Shown piece after piece: positions 17,688 to 26,260 of a DNA stretch of 64,000 bases; position 1 is the first letter of the stretch, and every line of letters starts with the position of its first letter. The translations under genes were made by a program, and so were the position numbers. Below the pieces are notes generated by a model. The model worked only from the letters and a program-made list of their open reading frames with translations, was not told where the DNA came from and did no database searches. The stretch is from the NCBI RefSeq assembly GCF_016756535.1, contig NZ_AP023247.1:3100501-3164500 (forward strand), read 5' to 3'. The stretch is from Mesorhizobium sp. 131-2-1 (GTDB taxonomy: Bacteria > Pseudomonadota > Alphaproteobacteria > Rhizobiales > Rhizobiaceae).

Positions 17688-17945
17688 CTACTGGAAATTG
17701 AAATACAGTGCCGGCGGGTACTGCGACCCGTCAGTGGCCGGCACATTTGCCTGCGCCGCGGGCTTGACCCCGCCTGTGGCCATGTTGTCCAGCGGCGGCT
17801 TGGCCTGCTCGGCCTTGGCGGCAACGTCCTGCGCCACCGGGACTTTCTTCTTGGCCTCCGCCGCCTGCGACAGGGCAAGCACGACGAACAGCCCTGACAT
17901 AACGAATTTCCTGACGGTTTTCCTCTCCTGGCTCTGTGGCCTCAT
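17688..17945 (-). CDS. Small secreted hypothetical protein
   Basis: 85 residues from ATG 17945, with a signal peptide ([20 protein letters not shown]) and a Lys/Ala/Pro-rich mature part ending PPALYFNFQ. The start overlaps the stop of the preceding gene as ATGA. An internal ATG at 17900 with AGGA upstream is an alternative. Function unknown; the propeller fragment directly downstream suggests these were once part of a secreted-protein operon. Confidence 0.6.
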   Translation of the reverse strand: MRPQSQERKTVRKFVMSGLFVVLALSQAAEAKKKVPVAQDVAAKAEQAKPPLDNMATGGVKPAAQANVPATDGSQYPPALYFNFQ

Positions 17946-18184
17946 GGCTTGAAACCAGACTTGTCGAGCACGGCGACCTGATTGCCGTCGATGTAGAAGC
18001 GGATCGCGTGCGCCTCGGTGTCGATGTCTATGCGCGTCGGTTGCGCGGCCAGCGCCGCCGGGGCGGTCCTGGCATATTTCGAGGGAAAATCCCCGGCCGG
18101 CGCGTAGCGGAAGAGTAACGCCAATGCGATGCATCCGGCGGTAAAGACAATGAAGGTCAGTCTGGAAGAGGTGGTCGAGGTCAT
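17942..18184 (-). CDS. Small membrane-anchored hypothetical protein
   Basis: 80 residues: a single N-terminal membrane helix ([20 protein letters not shown]) and a short periplasmic part with [25 protein letters not shown] stands nine bases before ATG 18184. It is translationally coupled to 17688-17945 by an ATGA overlap. No known family is recognised. Confidence 0.6.
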   Translation of the reverse strand: MTSTTSSRLTFIVFTAGCIALALLFRYAPAGDFPSKYARTAPAALAAQPTRIDIDTEAHAIRFYIDGNQVAVLDKSGFKP

Positions 18185-18298
18185 CTAGTCGTTCCTTCAG
18201 GTTGAAATGGCATCTACGGTTCGGTTGCTCCAGAAATCGAAGCATGACATTTGGCGTAACAAAGCTCTGTTCAAGGACCTTATGCCATATGACCACAG

Positions 18299-18481
18299 CT
18301 AGAAGGCGGCAGCGGCCGGCGGGCGCGAAACAGTTATGGTACTTTCGGCGCGCATACGCGCGACCCGCGCACTAACGCCCAACAAGAATTCCGCACAACA
18401 GATTTCAAATGTCGGGTTTTCTTTACTAGCGAATTCGTTATTGCCGCACCAAAGAACCGCTTCTTTTATAGCCGCCGACAT
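18299..18481 (-). CDS. Possible small protein, weak
   Basis: 60 residues from ATG 18481 (SAAIKEAVLWCGNNEFASKE) with no recognisable motif and no clear ribosome binding site. It is listed because it fills the space between two better-supported small genes on the same strand. It may be a chance frame. Confidence 0.22.
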   Translation of the reverse strand: MSAAIKEAVLWCGNNEFASKENPTFEICCAEFLLGVSARVARMRAESTITVSRPPAAAAF

Positions 18482-18511
18482 CAGATAGCCTTGGATGTCG
18501 CACCACATTAA

Positions 18512-18634
18512 CTAGTATAATTTCGTAAGCCAGATGACACGGTCAGGTCGCTGCATTGTTCGACGGCAATCGTCGATACATTTGCAGGAAAAAAGACCGA
18601 GAGATACTAAGCCTATATTCGATATGTAGCGCAT
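18512..18634 (-). CDS. Cysteine-containing 40-residue peptide
   Basis: AAAGGAGT lies five bases before ATG 18634, one of the best ribosome binding sites in this part of the window. The peptide has a hydrophobic start (YISNIGLVSLGLF) followed by SCKCIDDC and a basic tail. The LFSC could be a poor lipobox. The local DNA is clearly AT-richer than its neighbours. It is divergent from the LysR gene at 18836, which is a common layout for a regulated target. Function unknown. Confidence 0.42.
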   Translation of the reverse strand: MRYISNIGLVSLGLFSCKCIDDCRRTMQRPDRVIWLTKLY

Positions 18635-18835
18635 GTTTACTCCTTTCAATTGATGAATAATCTGAAGAATGTTGAGTAAATAAATTAACCCATCCTTCGT
18701 TGTCTTTAAATAATCAATGCCGCTTGAAGATACTTCTTCGACAGGACTAATTATCTCGATGACGGTGGTGACGTCTTGTGCTATGTTTTGTTCAGCCTGC
18801 TGCAAAAATTGCAGCGGTGATGCCGGAGGCTGCCG

Positions 18836-19744
18836 ATGCGTTACCTGAGGTCCGCTCACTATATCAATGTGGTGGCCAAGACCGGCTCGATCCGCGCCGC
18901 CGCGGAACTGCTCGCCATAACCTCGACGGCGCTCAACCGGCGTATATTGGCGATGGAGGCCGAACTCGGCGTTGCGATTTTCGAGCGACTGCCTCACGGC
19001 GTGCGATTGTCCAGCGCCGGCGAACTTCTAGTGCAGCACATGCGCAACCAGTTATCCGATATGGAGCACCTGAAATCGCAGATTGCAGACCTTGCTGGCG
19101 CCCGGCGCGGCCATGTGGCGATCGCCTGCAGCCAGGCGCTATTGCCCTACCATCTGCCGATGCAGATCTCACTCTACCGCAAGGAACATCCGAATGTGAC
19201 CTTCGGAGTGCACCTGCGCGACCGGGAGGAGGCCGAGCGTGCCTTGGTCGATCACACGGCCGACATCGCCATCGTCTACGAGCCAACCCGGCTGGCTGCT
19301 TTCATGACGCTGATGCGGGTGCACCAGCCGGTGCATGCGGTTATGCGGCCCGATCATCCGCTGGCTTCTCACGAGACGGTGCGCTTGCGCGCTTGCCTCG
19401 ACTATCCAATCGCGCTTCCCACATCAAGTTACGGCGTGCGCTACCTGCTCGACATCGGGGCGCAATCGTCATCGCTGCAGCTGGAGCCGGTGATTCAATC
19501 GGACAGCTTCGAATTCCTGCGCAACCACGCTATCTCGGAGGATATCATCAGCTTCCATTTCCCAATTGGCCTGTCCCACCAGACGATGACCGGTGACATG
19601 ATCTCCCGACCGCTCGACCCGCGCGACGTGCCCGCTGGCATGCTCTATGTCGGCCAACTCAAGGGCCGCACCCTACCGGTGGCCGCTGCCCGTTTCGCCG
19701 ACCAGCTTTCTGACTCGCTGGCGCAGCAGTATGACGTGTCGTGA
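18836..19744 (+). CDS. LysR-family transcriptional regulator
   Basis: 302 residues. Residues 1-60 are the winged helix-turn-helix (HYINVVAKTGSIRAAAELLA; STALNRRILAMEAELGVAIF), then a linker helix, and from about 90 the periplasmic-binding-protein-like effector domain (GHVAIACSQALLPYHLP). GGAGG lies before ATG 18836. The effector is not predictable. Its likely target is the divergent unit ending with the 40-residue peptide at 18512-18634, or itself. Confidence 0.9.
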   Translation: MRYLRSAHYINVVAKTGSIRAAAELLAITSTALNRRILAMEAELGVAIFERLPHGVRLSSAGELLVQHMRNQLSDMEHLKSQIADLAGARRGHVAIACSQALLPYHLPMQISLYRKEHPNVTFGVHLRDREEAERALVDHTADIAIVYEPTRLAAFMTLMRVHQPVHAVMRPDHPLASHETVRLRACLDYPIALPTSSYGVRYLLDIGAQSSSLQLEPVIQSDSFEFLRNHAISEDIISFHFPIGLSHQTMTGDMISRPLDPRDVPAGMLYVGQLKGRTLPVAAARFADQLSDSLAQQYDVS

Positions 19745-20589
19745 TGGCGCCTGCCACTCAGCTTGATGCACTGGATAAGGCTGTCGGGGTTGCGGCAGCA
19801 TCGGCTCTGCAAACCGGGCCGTCTTGGGCAGCGATAACGGCGCGTCGTTTAATTAGCCACAATGTCAGGAGATTGTGCCCGCCGGCGGCCGCCACCTCCA
19901 GCGCCCGCTTGGCGCTTTCCTGGCCCTTAGGGCTGGTCGCCCTGTCCTCCGCCCTGGATGTTCAGACTGAAACGGCGAGGTGGATGGGTCGATTAGGTGC
20001 CGCCGCCGCGGCGGCGACACTGGCGCTCTACGCTGCGCTCCAGGCGGTGGACGGGGTCGCCCTCAAACAGGCCGTAAACGCGTGGGCGAGCGCCCCGGAC
20101 GCCGAGAAGGCGGCGCGCTTCGCGAGCGCCGAGGCAATCCGCTGGCTCGAGTGGGGGATGAGGAGCTACCAGGACTTTACACTGGGTCTCGCCTTGCTTC
20201 TGTTCGCAGCCTCTGCGTTGCTGACAGCTTGGCTTCCGCGGCCGATCGCCTATCTGATGGGGCTCTCCGGCCTCACCCACCTAACGCAGGGCTGGGTGGC
20301 CGGCTCCGAAGGCTTCTCGCCAACGCAATCGGTTGCAATTGTGCTGGCCTGGACCCTGAGCCTGATGTGGATGATCTGGCTTGCCGTCGTCGCCTGGCGG
20401 ATGGAGGGTTCGGACCTCTCGAAGGCGTGGGCCGCCCCGCAGCCATGTAGTTGCTCGAGCTCGCGCATAGTGCCCCGCGTTCAATCCCGGCGGGGCGCTA
20501 TGGCTACTGGAAGGTCAAGTGATTTCTGCAAAAATGATTCCGCCGCGATATCTCCAGAGTCGCGAAACCGTGCGCCCGGCGTTAAATAA
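19744..20589 (+). CDS. Membrane protein, DUF4386-like, with atypical ends
   Basis: 281 residues. The core from about residue 80 to 220 is a four-to-five-helix membrane protein (LGAAAAAATLALYAALQAVD; RWLEWGMRSYQDFTLGLALL; YLMGLSGLTHLTQGWVAGSE; VAIVLAWTLSLMWMIWLAVV). The start overlaps the LysR stop as TGATG. The first 80 and last 60 residues look unlike membrane protein and may be out-of-frame relics, so the gene may be decayed at both ends. Confidence 0.45.
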   Translation: MAPATQLDALDKAVGVAAASALQTGPSWAAITARRLISHNVRRLCPPAAATSSARLALSWPLGLVALSSALDVQTETARWMGRLGAAAAAATLALYAALQAVDGVALKQAVNAWASAPDAEKAARFASAEAIRWLEWGMRSYQDFTLGLALLLFAASALLTAWLPRPIAYLMGLSGLTHLTQGWVAGSEGFSPTQSVAIVLAWTLSLMWMIWLAVVAWRMEGSDLSKAWAAPQPCSCSSSRIVPRVQSRRGAMATGRSSDFCKNDSAAISPESRNRAPGVK

Positions 20590-20595
20590 CTTGGC

Positions 20596-21270
20596 ATGAA
20601 CAGGGATTTGAGCGAGACGCAGAGTTCTGCCGGCGCTTCGGCTACGGTTGCATTTATCGATCTTGCAGGCTTTAGCGCCATCGCGGACGTTTATGGAGAT
20701 GCAGCAGCAATCGACGTGCTTGAGATTTTCGAGAGCATGGTCCGCGAAGCCCTTAGCGGCTATGAACCTCCGATCAAATGGATCGGTGACGAGGCAATGC
20801 TCTCGTTTCCCGAGCCGGAAGTCGCGATCCAGGCGCTTGGAGCGCTGTTGCATGCATGCCGAAAAGAACCGCGCCTGCCGCTGACGCGGGCCGCGCTGAA
20901 CCATGGGCCGGTCATCCGCCGGGCGGGTGATCTGTTTGGATCGACCGTCAACATAGCGGCACGCATTGCTGCGCTTGCGTCCCCCGGTCAATTGCTTGCG
21001 ACCCAACCCATTGCCGATGCCGCTGCCGCCAAAGGCATCCTGGTTCGAGATCTCGGAAAGGTCGCCCTTCGATCGGTAGCTGGTGAAGTTCCCATTTATG
21101 AGATCGAACTTGCCCCCTCGCCTGACCCGGCCTGGATCGATCCGGTGTGCAAGATGCATGCTCCTTATGCATCCTATCGACGGGCTGCCCCGGAAGGGCC
21201 ATGGTTTTGTTCGCTGCGTTGTGAAGAGGCATATCGGAAGTCGCCGCAGACCTATCCATTGGCTCGATGA
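20596..21270 (+). CDS. Class III cyclase domain fused to a YHS domain
   Basis: 224 residues. The first 165 are a compact cyclase homology domain (VAFIDLAGFSAIADVYGD; KWIGDEAMLSF; LFGSTVNIAARIA). The last 45 form a YHS-like domain: DPVCKMHAPYASY, then WFCSLRCEEAYRKSP, with the Cys pairs expected for metal binding. YHS domains occur in copper ATPases and bind metals, so a metal-sensing cyclase is a reasonable inference. It follows the preceding gene by six bases. No TPR output domain is present, unlike the cyclase at 646. Confidence 0.8.
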   Translation: MNRDLSETQSSAGASATVAFIDLAGFSAIADVYGDAAAIDVLEIFESMVREALSGYEPPIKWIGDEAMLSFPEPEVAIQALGALLHACRKEPRLPLTRAALNHGPVIRRAGDLFGSTVNIAARIAALASPGQLLATQPIADAAAAKGILVRDLGKVALRSVAGEVPIYEIELAPSPDPAWIDPVCKMHAPYASYRRAAPEGPWFCSLRCEEAYRKSPQTYPLAR

Positions 21271-21682
21271 CACGGCTTGGCGCATTTGGCCCCTCTGGCG
21301 GAACGTCCACCTACTGATTGCTGCAGCAAATAGCTGACTGACCGCTCCCGGGCCCAAGCGCGACGTCCGAGTGGGCTTGGCGATGTCCGTAGTGACGCAA
21401 GACGGACCTAGCGAGCCATGGCATAGTTGTGGTCCTTTTTGACAGGCGAGCGAACCGCAAAATCGCCCGCAGCAAGGCCGGCGCCAAGGCATTGATATTG
21501 CTGTGGTCAAAACCTGGAGATTTTTAGAGCTACTCCCCAGCTTCGGAGAACAATGGTCATTCGGAGAGCAGTTTGAGGGAGAACGTTGTTTCCGCTCTCC
21601 CCAGCTTTCGGCCGCACATCCCGCAAACTCTGCGCTTGCGGGAAGCCATGAGGGGACCGGAGAATTGTTTGGACTTTGAGAG

Positions 21683-21713
21683 TGGTGTGGGAGAAGGGAC
21701 TTGAACCCCCGAC
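21683..21713 (-). other. 3' end of a tRNA gene (fragment)
   Basis: Read on the minus strand, the sequence has GGGGGTTCAAGTCCC followed by TTCTCCCACACCA: a T-arm, the 3' acceptor strand and an encoded CCA. No matching D-arm or anticodon arm lies upstream. Such 3' tRNA ends are what site-specific integration leaves as att sites. It lies about 90 bases from a truncated transposase. Confidence 0.5.
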
Positions 21714-21804
21714 CCCAGGATTGATGCTTGGTGCCGACGTTGATTTTGTCAATTAAATCCGTCGCATGTCGCGTCCGACGCGTCTGCCGAGCTAAGCTCC
21801 CGCG

Positions 21805-22383
21805 GTGGCTGACGATCCGCTGTCGGCCGAGCCGATGGACGCCATGCTGACGGCGCACGCCGCTCTGTGGAAACAGTACTGCCGGCTGCAAGATGTCGTC
21901 GTGAGGACGGTGCCGCGCAGCGAGCTGTGTCGACGCTTCATGGCCATCCCCGGTGTCGGGCCGGTGACGGCGCTCTCCTTCGTGACCGCGATCGACGACC
22001 CGTTGCGCTTCCGCCGCTCGCGCGACGTCGCGGCCGACTTCGGGCTGACCTCGCGGCGCTGGCAATCCGGCTCGACGATCGACGTCCAGGGTCGGATCTC
22101 GAAGGCCGGCGACGCGGATGTGCGGCGTGCGCTCTACGAGGCGGCGTCAGGCCTGATGACGCGCTTCAAGGGCGCCGACAAGGTCAAGAGCTGGGGCCAG
22201 GCGATCGCCAAGCGCTCCTGCCACCGCAAGGCCTGTGTCGCGGTGGCGCGCAAGCTGGCCGTGATCATGCATGCGCTGTGGAGCGACGGCACGTTCTACG
22301 TCGGCGATCCGGCGGCAAGCCAGGCGAACGCCGACCGGCGTGCGCACGACAAGGCCCGCAAGCTGCTGGGAGCGCATCGATGA
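21805..22383 (+). pseudogene. IS110-type transposase, C-terminal half
   Basis: 192 residues covering the transposase_20 domain of IS110-family enzymes: FMAIPGVGPVTALSFVTAID, then FGLTSRRWQSG, GRISKAGDADVRRALYEAA and WGQAIAKRSCHRKA. The N-terminal RuvC-like DEDD catalytic half, normally about 150 residues, is absent; upstream the sequence changes to the tRNA-fragment region. Not functional alone. Confidence 0.75.
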
Positions 22384-22407
22384 GCAGAAGACCGACAGTT
22401 CAAACGC

Positions 22408-22435
22408 ATGGCGTCCGCACGCTGACGGACGCCAT
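22408..22435. repeat. Ten-base perfect hairpin downstream of the IS110 remnant
   Basis: ATGGCGTCCG (22408-22417) pairs with CGGACGCCAT (22426-22435) across eight bases, 24 bases past the transposase stop. There is no T run. Some IS110-family elements encode a guide RNA in their non-coding flank; this could be part of one, but only this stem is visible. The remainder of 22384-23061 shows no supported gene. Confidence 0.4.
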
Positions 22436-23061
22436 CTGAGACAAGGAGATCCGCTCCGGCGGATGAGGACCGATGCAGACCAGGAACGACGGAACGCACG
22501 TTATCCTGCCTGCGGCCGCGCCGATCGAAAGACGGCCGGACCGCGCTCGATTGCCTGTGACGCTGCTCCGTCAGACCGATGGCAAATTGCGCCACGACGG
22601 CTCGAGCGCTGCATTCGTGCAGCCCAAACACCCCGTCGCAGAGCGCGGAAGACTGCACGGCGCATCGGAACTCGACCTCGGAATCCCGGATCGTGACGTA
22701 GAGTATAGATTCGTGTATTATCGCACTCTGGGAGAGGAACTACGATGTTGCAGAAGTCTCGCAAAACACAACCGATTAAGACGGCAGGATAAAAGCCCGC
22801 ACATTGCGCGCTCTTACGGTCGTTGTGTTTCAGTGAGTTACAAGGAAATTTCGCAATGTGTGCGTACTACCTGCACATCGCGGCGAGGATGATTCCTGAA
22901 TGATATCCGTTGTTTGATGCAATGTGCGGTGCCTCCATCATCGGCAGGGTTGAAACCGAGAAGGGGCGAGTCCGAGGCGGCGCCGCCTGGCTCGGCCATG
23001 GGCTATCTATCCTGACATGAGTGCGCGAGCCGTCGTGTTACGGTACCCGGGATGCCTCGGC

Positions 23062-23472
23062 ATGAAAGGAAGAGGAGAGATCACCACGACCAGGATCAAC
23101 CGCCGCGCCTTGCTGTTCCATTCCGGCGCCGCCGTCTTCGCCTCGACGGTGGCGGAAACGGGGCGCGCCACTGAGCCGCCGCACCAAGTCCGACTGCCTC
23201 CCAACAAGTTGCGGGCACTGATCGAAGCGCACATGACGGCATACGTCGGGTTCGTCAGGGCCGTCCATGAAATGGGTGGCAGCAGCGGTGACTGCGACAG
23301 GGCGAGCCGGGAGGAGGAGAAAGCGCTGCTGGCTGTCTGCGCTTATCCTGCGGTCAGCGATGGCGATCGCTTCGCCAAGGCCCGATACCTTTTAGAGATA
23401 GAGGCCCGCGGCGAACTCGACCTGCCACAGCACATGCAGGCTCTTCTTCGCTCGACGATGTCGAAGACATAA
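23062..23472 (+). CDS. Small probably exported hypothetical protein
   Basis: 136 residues from ATG 23062. INRRALLFHSGAAVFASTVA looks like a twin-arginine-type or Sec signal. The mature part has KLRALIEAHMTAYVGFVRAV, a short acidic helix (ASREEEKALLAVCAYPAV) and DRFAKARYLLEIEARGELD, a layout I associate with unnamed rhizobial proteins. A start at 23017 is also possible. It resembles in style, not clearly in sequence, the protein at 57886-58566. Confidence 0.55.
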   Translation: MKGRGEITTTRINRRALLFHSGAAVFASTVAETGRATEPPHQVRLPPNKLRALIEAHMTAYVGFVRAVHEMGGSSGDCDRASREEEKALLAVCAYPAVSDGDRFAKARYLLEIEARGELDLPQHMQALLRSTMSKT

Positions 23473-23990
23473 GACCGCCGCGCCGGTTAGCCTCTGTCAA
23501 CTCAACCGTAGCCGTCTCGCTGGCAGTAGCGCGTCGAAGCTTCACAAGTGTCCGCTTTGCGCCTCATTAAGTCGCTCCGGGAGGTCGTTGCATTCCCTGA
23601 AACCGGACATCGCCGCAGTTCGGACCAATACGCCTTTTTCGCGCCGCGGGCGCTTCTCCACTCTAAGGGCCGAGGCGGCCTGATCAGCTCTTGGCCCATA
23701 GTCGAACCACGGCAATATCTGCTGCGGTTACTCGCAGTGAACAGCTTTCACCGTCCGCGGCGTGCTGCGGGGCAGGGGCGACCGCCGATTCCTTGGCAGT
23801 CTAGCCTTGCTGCCGCGTCCAGAGCGTGGCGTCGTCCAACCCTAACAGACGTCTCTGTTGTCGATTCCGGTCAGTGGCTGTGTCCGAAAGGGTGACTGTT
23901 TCATACGTCGGCACAATAGCGCGCCGGACTTGCTCTGTTGTTAGCTCGGTTCCCGTTGGAGCAGTTCAGAAGGGTTTCTTGGAGCCAACC
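23473..23990. other. Intergenic, no gene seen
   Basis: About 520 bases upstream of the kinase at 23991. An open frame continues upstream of the kinase start but lacks family similarity. No clear promoter motif can be named. Confidence 0.35.
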
Positions 23991-24743
23991 ATGCGGGAAT
24001 ATACGTCTTCGCAATTCGGTCGCGGCGGTCCAGATGGGTCGGTTCCTCCGTATATGGACCTCTGCCTGCTGTCATCGATCGTTCATGATTTCAACAACCT
24101 GCTCACGCCGGTGGTGATTGCCCTGGAAGACTTGCAGCGCCGCCGTGCCGGCACGGCGAGAGAGCTCGGAAAGATCGATGCAGCGATCTACTGCGCGTTT
24201 CGCGCGAAAGTCCTCGCCCGGCAACTTCTCGAACTTGCGAATTCGCGGCCGGCACTCCCGGAGCCGACGGATATTCGCCAGCTGCTGGAGCAGTTCCAGG
24301 CCGTACTTGCGAACGTCCTCTCACCAAACATCAGGCTGACCCTGCATGTGGCGGGCAGTCTTTCACTGGCCTTCATCGATCGAGAGCTCGTCGAACGCGC
24401 GCTTCTCAATCTCGTCCTGAATGCACGCGATGCGATGCCCGCCGGCGGCGATATTTCCATTGCCGCCGCATTGGAGTTTCCACCTTCGAGCAAAACGAGT
24501 CTGCCGCAACGTATGATCCGGCTGTCCGTCTGCGACAACGGTGTCGGGATGGATGACGGAACGCTCCAAATGGCGGGTAAGAATAATTTCTCGACAAAGG
24601 CGAACGGAAGCGGCCTTGGCCTCGCTGTCGTCAGGCGGATCGTGGAGAGTTTGAGCGGCGGACTCTCGATAATCAGCACCCTTGGACATGGCACTACGAT
24701 CGATCTGTGGCTGCCAGCCATCTCCGCGGATTCCAGCAACTGA
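23991..24743 (+). CDS. Short soluble sensor histidine kinase (HDFNN type)
   Basis: 250 residues, no membrane segment. The phosphoacceptor motif VHDFNNLLTPVV puts the His at residue 32. The ATPase domain follows with LLNLVLNARDAMPAGG (N box), CDNGVGMDD (G1), the variable lid NNFSTKANGSGLGLAVVRRI (G2) and HGTTIDLWLPA. There is no PAS or receiver domain, so it must be told what to sense by a partner or be a phosphotransfer module. The ATG has GGAG seven bases upstream. The small gene at 24773 follows by 30 bases. Confidence 0.88.
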   Translation: MREYTSSQFGRGGPDGSVPPYMDLCLLSSIVHDFNNLLTPVVIALEDLQRRRAGTARELGKIDAAIYCAFRAKVLARQLLELANSRPALPEPTDIRQLLEQFQAVLANVLSPNIRLTLHVAGSLSLAFIDRELVERALLNLVLNARDAMPAGGDISIAAALEFPPSSKTSLPQRMIRLSVCDNGVGMDDGTLQMAGKNNFSTKANGSGLGLAVVRRIVESLSGGLSIISTLGHGTTIDLWLPAISADSSN

Positions 24744-24772
24744 ATTCAAACCAGCCAGGAAGGAATGCAACG

Positions 24773-24931
24773 ATGGACGTTTCTGCTCTACTCGCAAAAT
24801 GCTTGGCGGCGCTTCGAGAGTTCGTGGCACCGAGCTACAGGCCGAAACTGCACCAAATGCGTGACACTCGCCGCGCCATCATGGTCGAATCGAAACAGGT
24901 GCTGCCGCTCCTGCGCAACCCTCCACGATAG
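24773..24931 (+). CDS. Small protein with the YRPxLHxMR motif (copy 1)
   Basis: 52 residues, with AAGGA upstream of ATG 24773. The segment LREFVAPSYRPKLHQMR matches IREFLAPRYRPELHYMR in the protein at 41208 and, more loosely, DPRYRAELRHMR in the protein at 26261. It follows the HDFNN kinase closely and is probably cotranscribed. No database family comes to mind. Confidence 0.55.
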   Translation: MDVSALLAKCLAALREFVAPSYRPKLHQMRDTRRAIMVESKQVLPLLRNPPR

Positions 24932-25137
24932 GCTCGTCAATTCGTCCGCAGGAGGGAATTGAGTGCGTTTGGCGGTTCGCGATCCTCCCAGGTCAGGTCC
25001 GATTCCTGCCTGAGCCGCCTGAATGCTGGCGGGCCAAGCGCTCGCCATCATTCGTCTAAATCGCCCGTACTAGCCCCTAACTCGTCCCATCGAAAGTTTC
25101 GGTGCCCATGAGGCACGCCAAATCAGGAGTATTTCAA

Positions 25138-25362
25138 ATGTCCAAGATCGCTCTCACCGCCGCCGCCATTCTTCTTGCAACGGCCACCGCATTCGCCGGT
25201 AGCGACCACCATGGGTCGGAGAATGTCAGCGAACCGAGGTCGCCTGTCAGCATCGACCATAGCTTCACCGCGTCCATTCGCACCCGGGTCAATCATGACA
25301 GCCCTGACTCGGCTACCGGTGTCTTCCAGTCCGAGCCTGGCCAGGGCATCTGGGGCCGCTGA
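25138..25362 (+). CDS. DUF680-type small periplasmic protein
   Basis: 74 residues: a signal peptide (SKIALTAAAILLATATAFAG), then SDHHGSENVSE, a central DHSFTASIRTR and the C-terminal GQGIWGR. DUF680 proteins are short secreted proteins described mainly from Mesorhizobium. AGGAGT lies eight bases before ATG 25138. A paralogue follows 39 bases downstream. Function unknown. Confidence 0.75.
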   Translation: MSKIALTAAAILLATATAFAGSDHHGSENVSEPRSPVSIDHSFTASIRTRVNHDSPDSATGVFQSEPGQGIWGR

Positions 25363-25401
25363 GCGGCCCCAGTCACCGTGACCTGATGTCAGGAGACAGA
25401 A

Positions 25402-25641
25402 GTGATCAAAATCGCACTTGCTGCCGCAGCGGTGCTCGCCATGTCAGGAATAGCCCTTGCCGGCAGCGCCCACTACGGCACGATCAATAGTAACCACTCG
25501 GGTTTTGTCGACCAAACCTTTACCGCGTCGATCCGCAAGCCCGCCATGGGCAAGCATAGCATTGTCGATCCCAGGACGACGACTGTGGCGCCGACCGGTG
25601 AAACCTGGCCAGAATTCAACCGGGGGATCTGGGGCAACTGA
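25402..25641 (+). CDS. DUF680-type small periplasmic protein (paralogue)
   Basis: 79 residues from GTG 25402, with CAGGAG upstream. The signal peptide IKIALAAAAVLAMSGIALAG, then SAHYGTINSNHSG, DQTFTASIRKP and the end NRGIWGN line up with the gene at 25138. A tandem duplication is the simplest explanation. Function unknown. Confidence 0.75.
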   Translation: MIKIALAAAAVLAMSGIALAGSAHYGTINSNHSGFVDQTFTASIRKPAMGKHSIVDPRTTTVAPTGETWPEFNRGIWGN

Positions 25642-26260
25642 TCTCGACGACAACTGTGTAATGCCAAAAGCGGCGAGCCCAGGTTCGCCGCTTGCTCACG
25701 TCCGTCGTGCGCCGGCGCACGTTGGTAGTGAACGAACTGCGTCTATCCCGGAACGGCGTTGGGAGCGCGCTCGACCTTTCGAACATTGGAACACATGCCG
25801 TCGGCCACACGCGCGGGATCGGGCGATAACCGCCGTTCGGCGACAGTCGCAGGACCTGGGCGAACCGTTGCCTCCTCATGGCGGCGACCTCGACCTTCGG
25901 GGAACGTGGGCATTTAATACCTCGGTCTATGCTTCCTGAGTGAAGGACTTAAGCAGACTGGATGAACAGCAAATGCGCGATCGCTGCAGGGTGTAGATCT
26001 TCCGGGAGCCAGGGACTTTCGCGTGCCGCCATCCCCAGCCGGCACCGGTCAAGCGGATATACAATTCCTAGATCCACGATACGACAGGATAGGCAAGCCT
26101 ATCTGTTTGGTAGCGTAGCCATTTTAGCCACCAGGTGCGACTTTTCCGAAGCGATCTTCTTTCTGAAGCCGCCGACACGGCGATGACCGGTCCTTGGCAC
26201 TCAGGCTGACACCGGTTCAGGCACACAATGCATAACCGCCGATATAAAGGAGTTTCTCTC
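25642..26260. other. Intergenic, no gene seen
   Basis: About 620 bases. Frames on both strands overlap one another and carry no family pattern or ribosome binding site. It presumably holds the promoter for the coupled unit starting at 26261; no clear box could be named. Confidence 0.35.

Noticed and set aside
21683..21800. Complete tRNA or permuted tmRNA
   Set aside because: Only the T-arm and acceptor end are convincing; the upstream TAGCTC has no matching D-stem partner and no tag-peptide region is present.
20515..22065. A 516-codon minus-strand open frame
   Set aside because: It runs antisense through the cyclase-YHS gene, the tRNA fragment and the transposase remnant; composition is that of a chance frame in GC-rich DNA.
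22745..22792. A 15-codon ORF (MLQKSRKTQPIKTAG) with a purine-rich leader
   Set aside because: Too short, with no conserved precursor-peptide pattern and no modification genes nearby.
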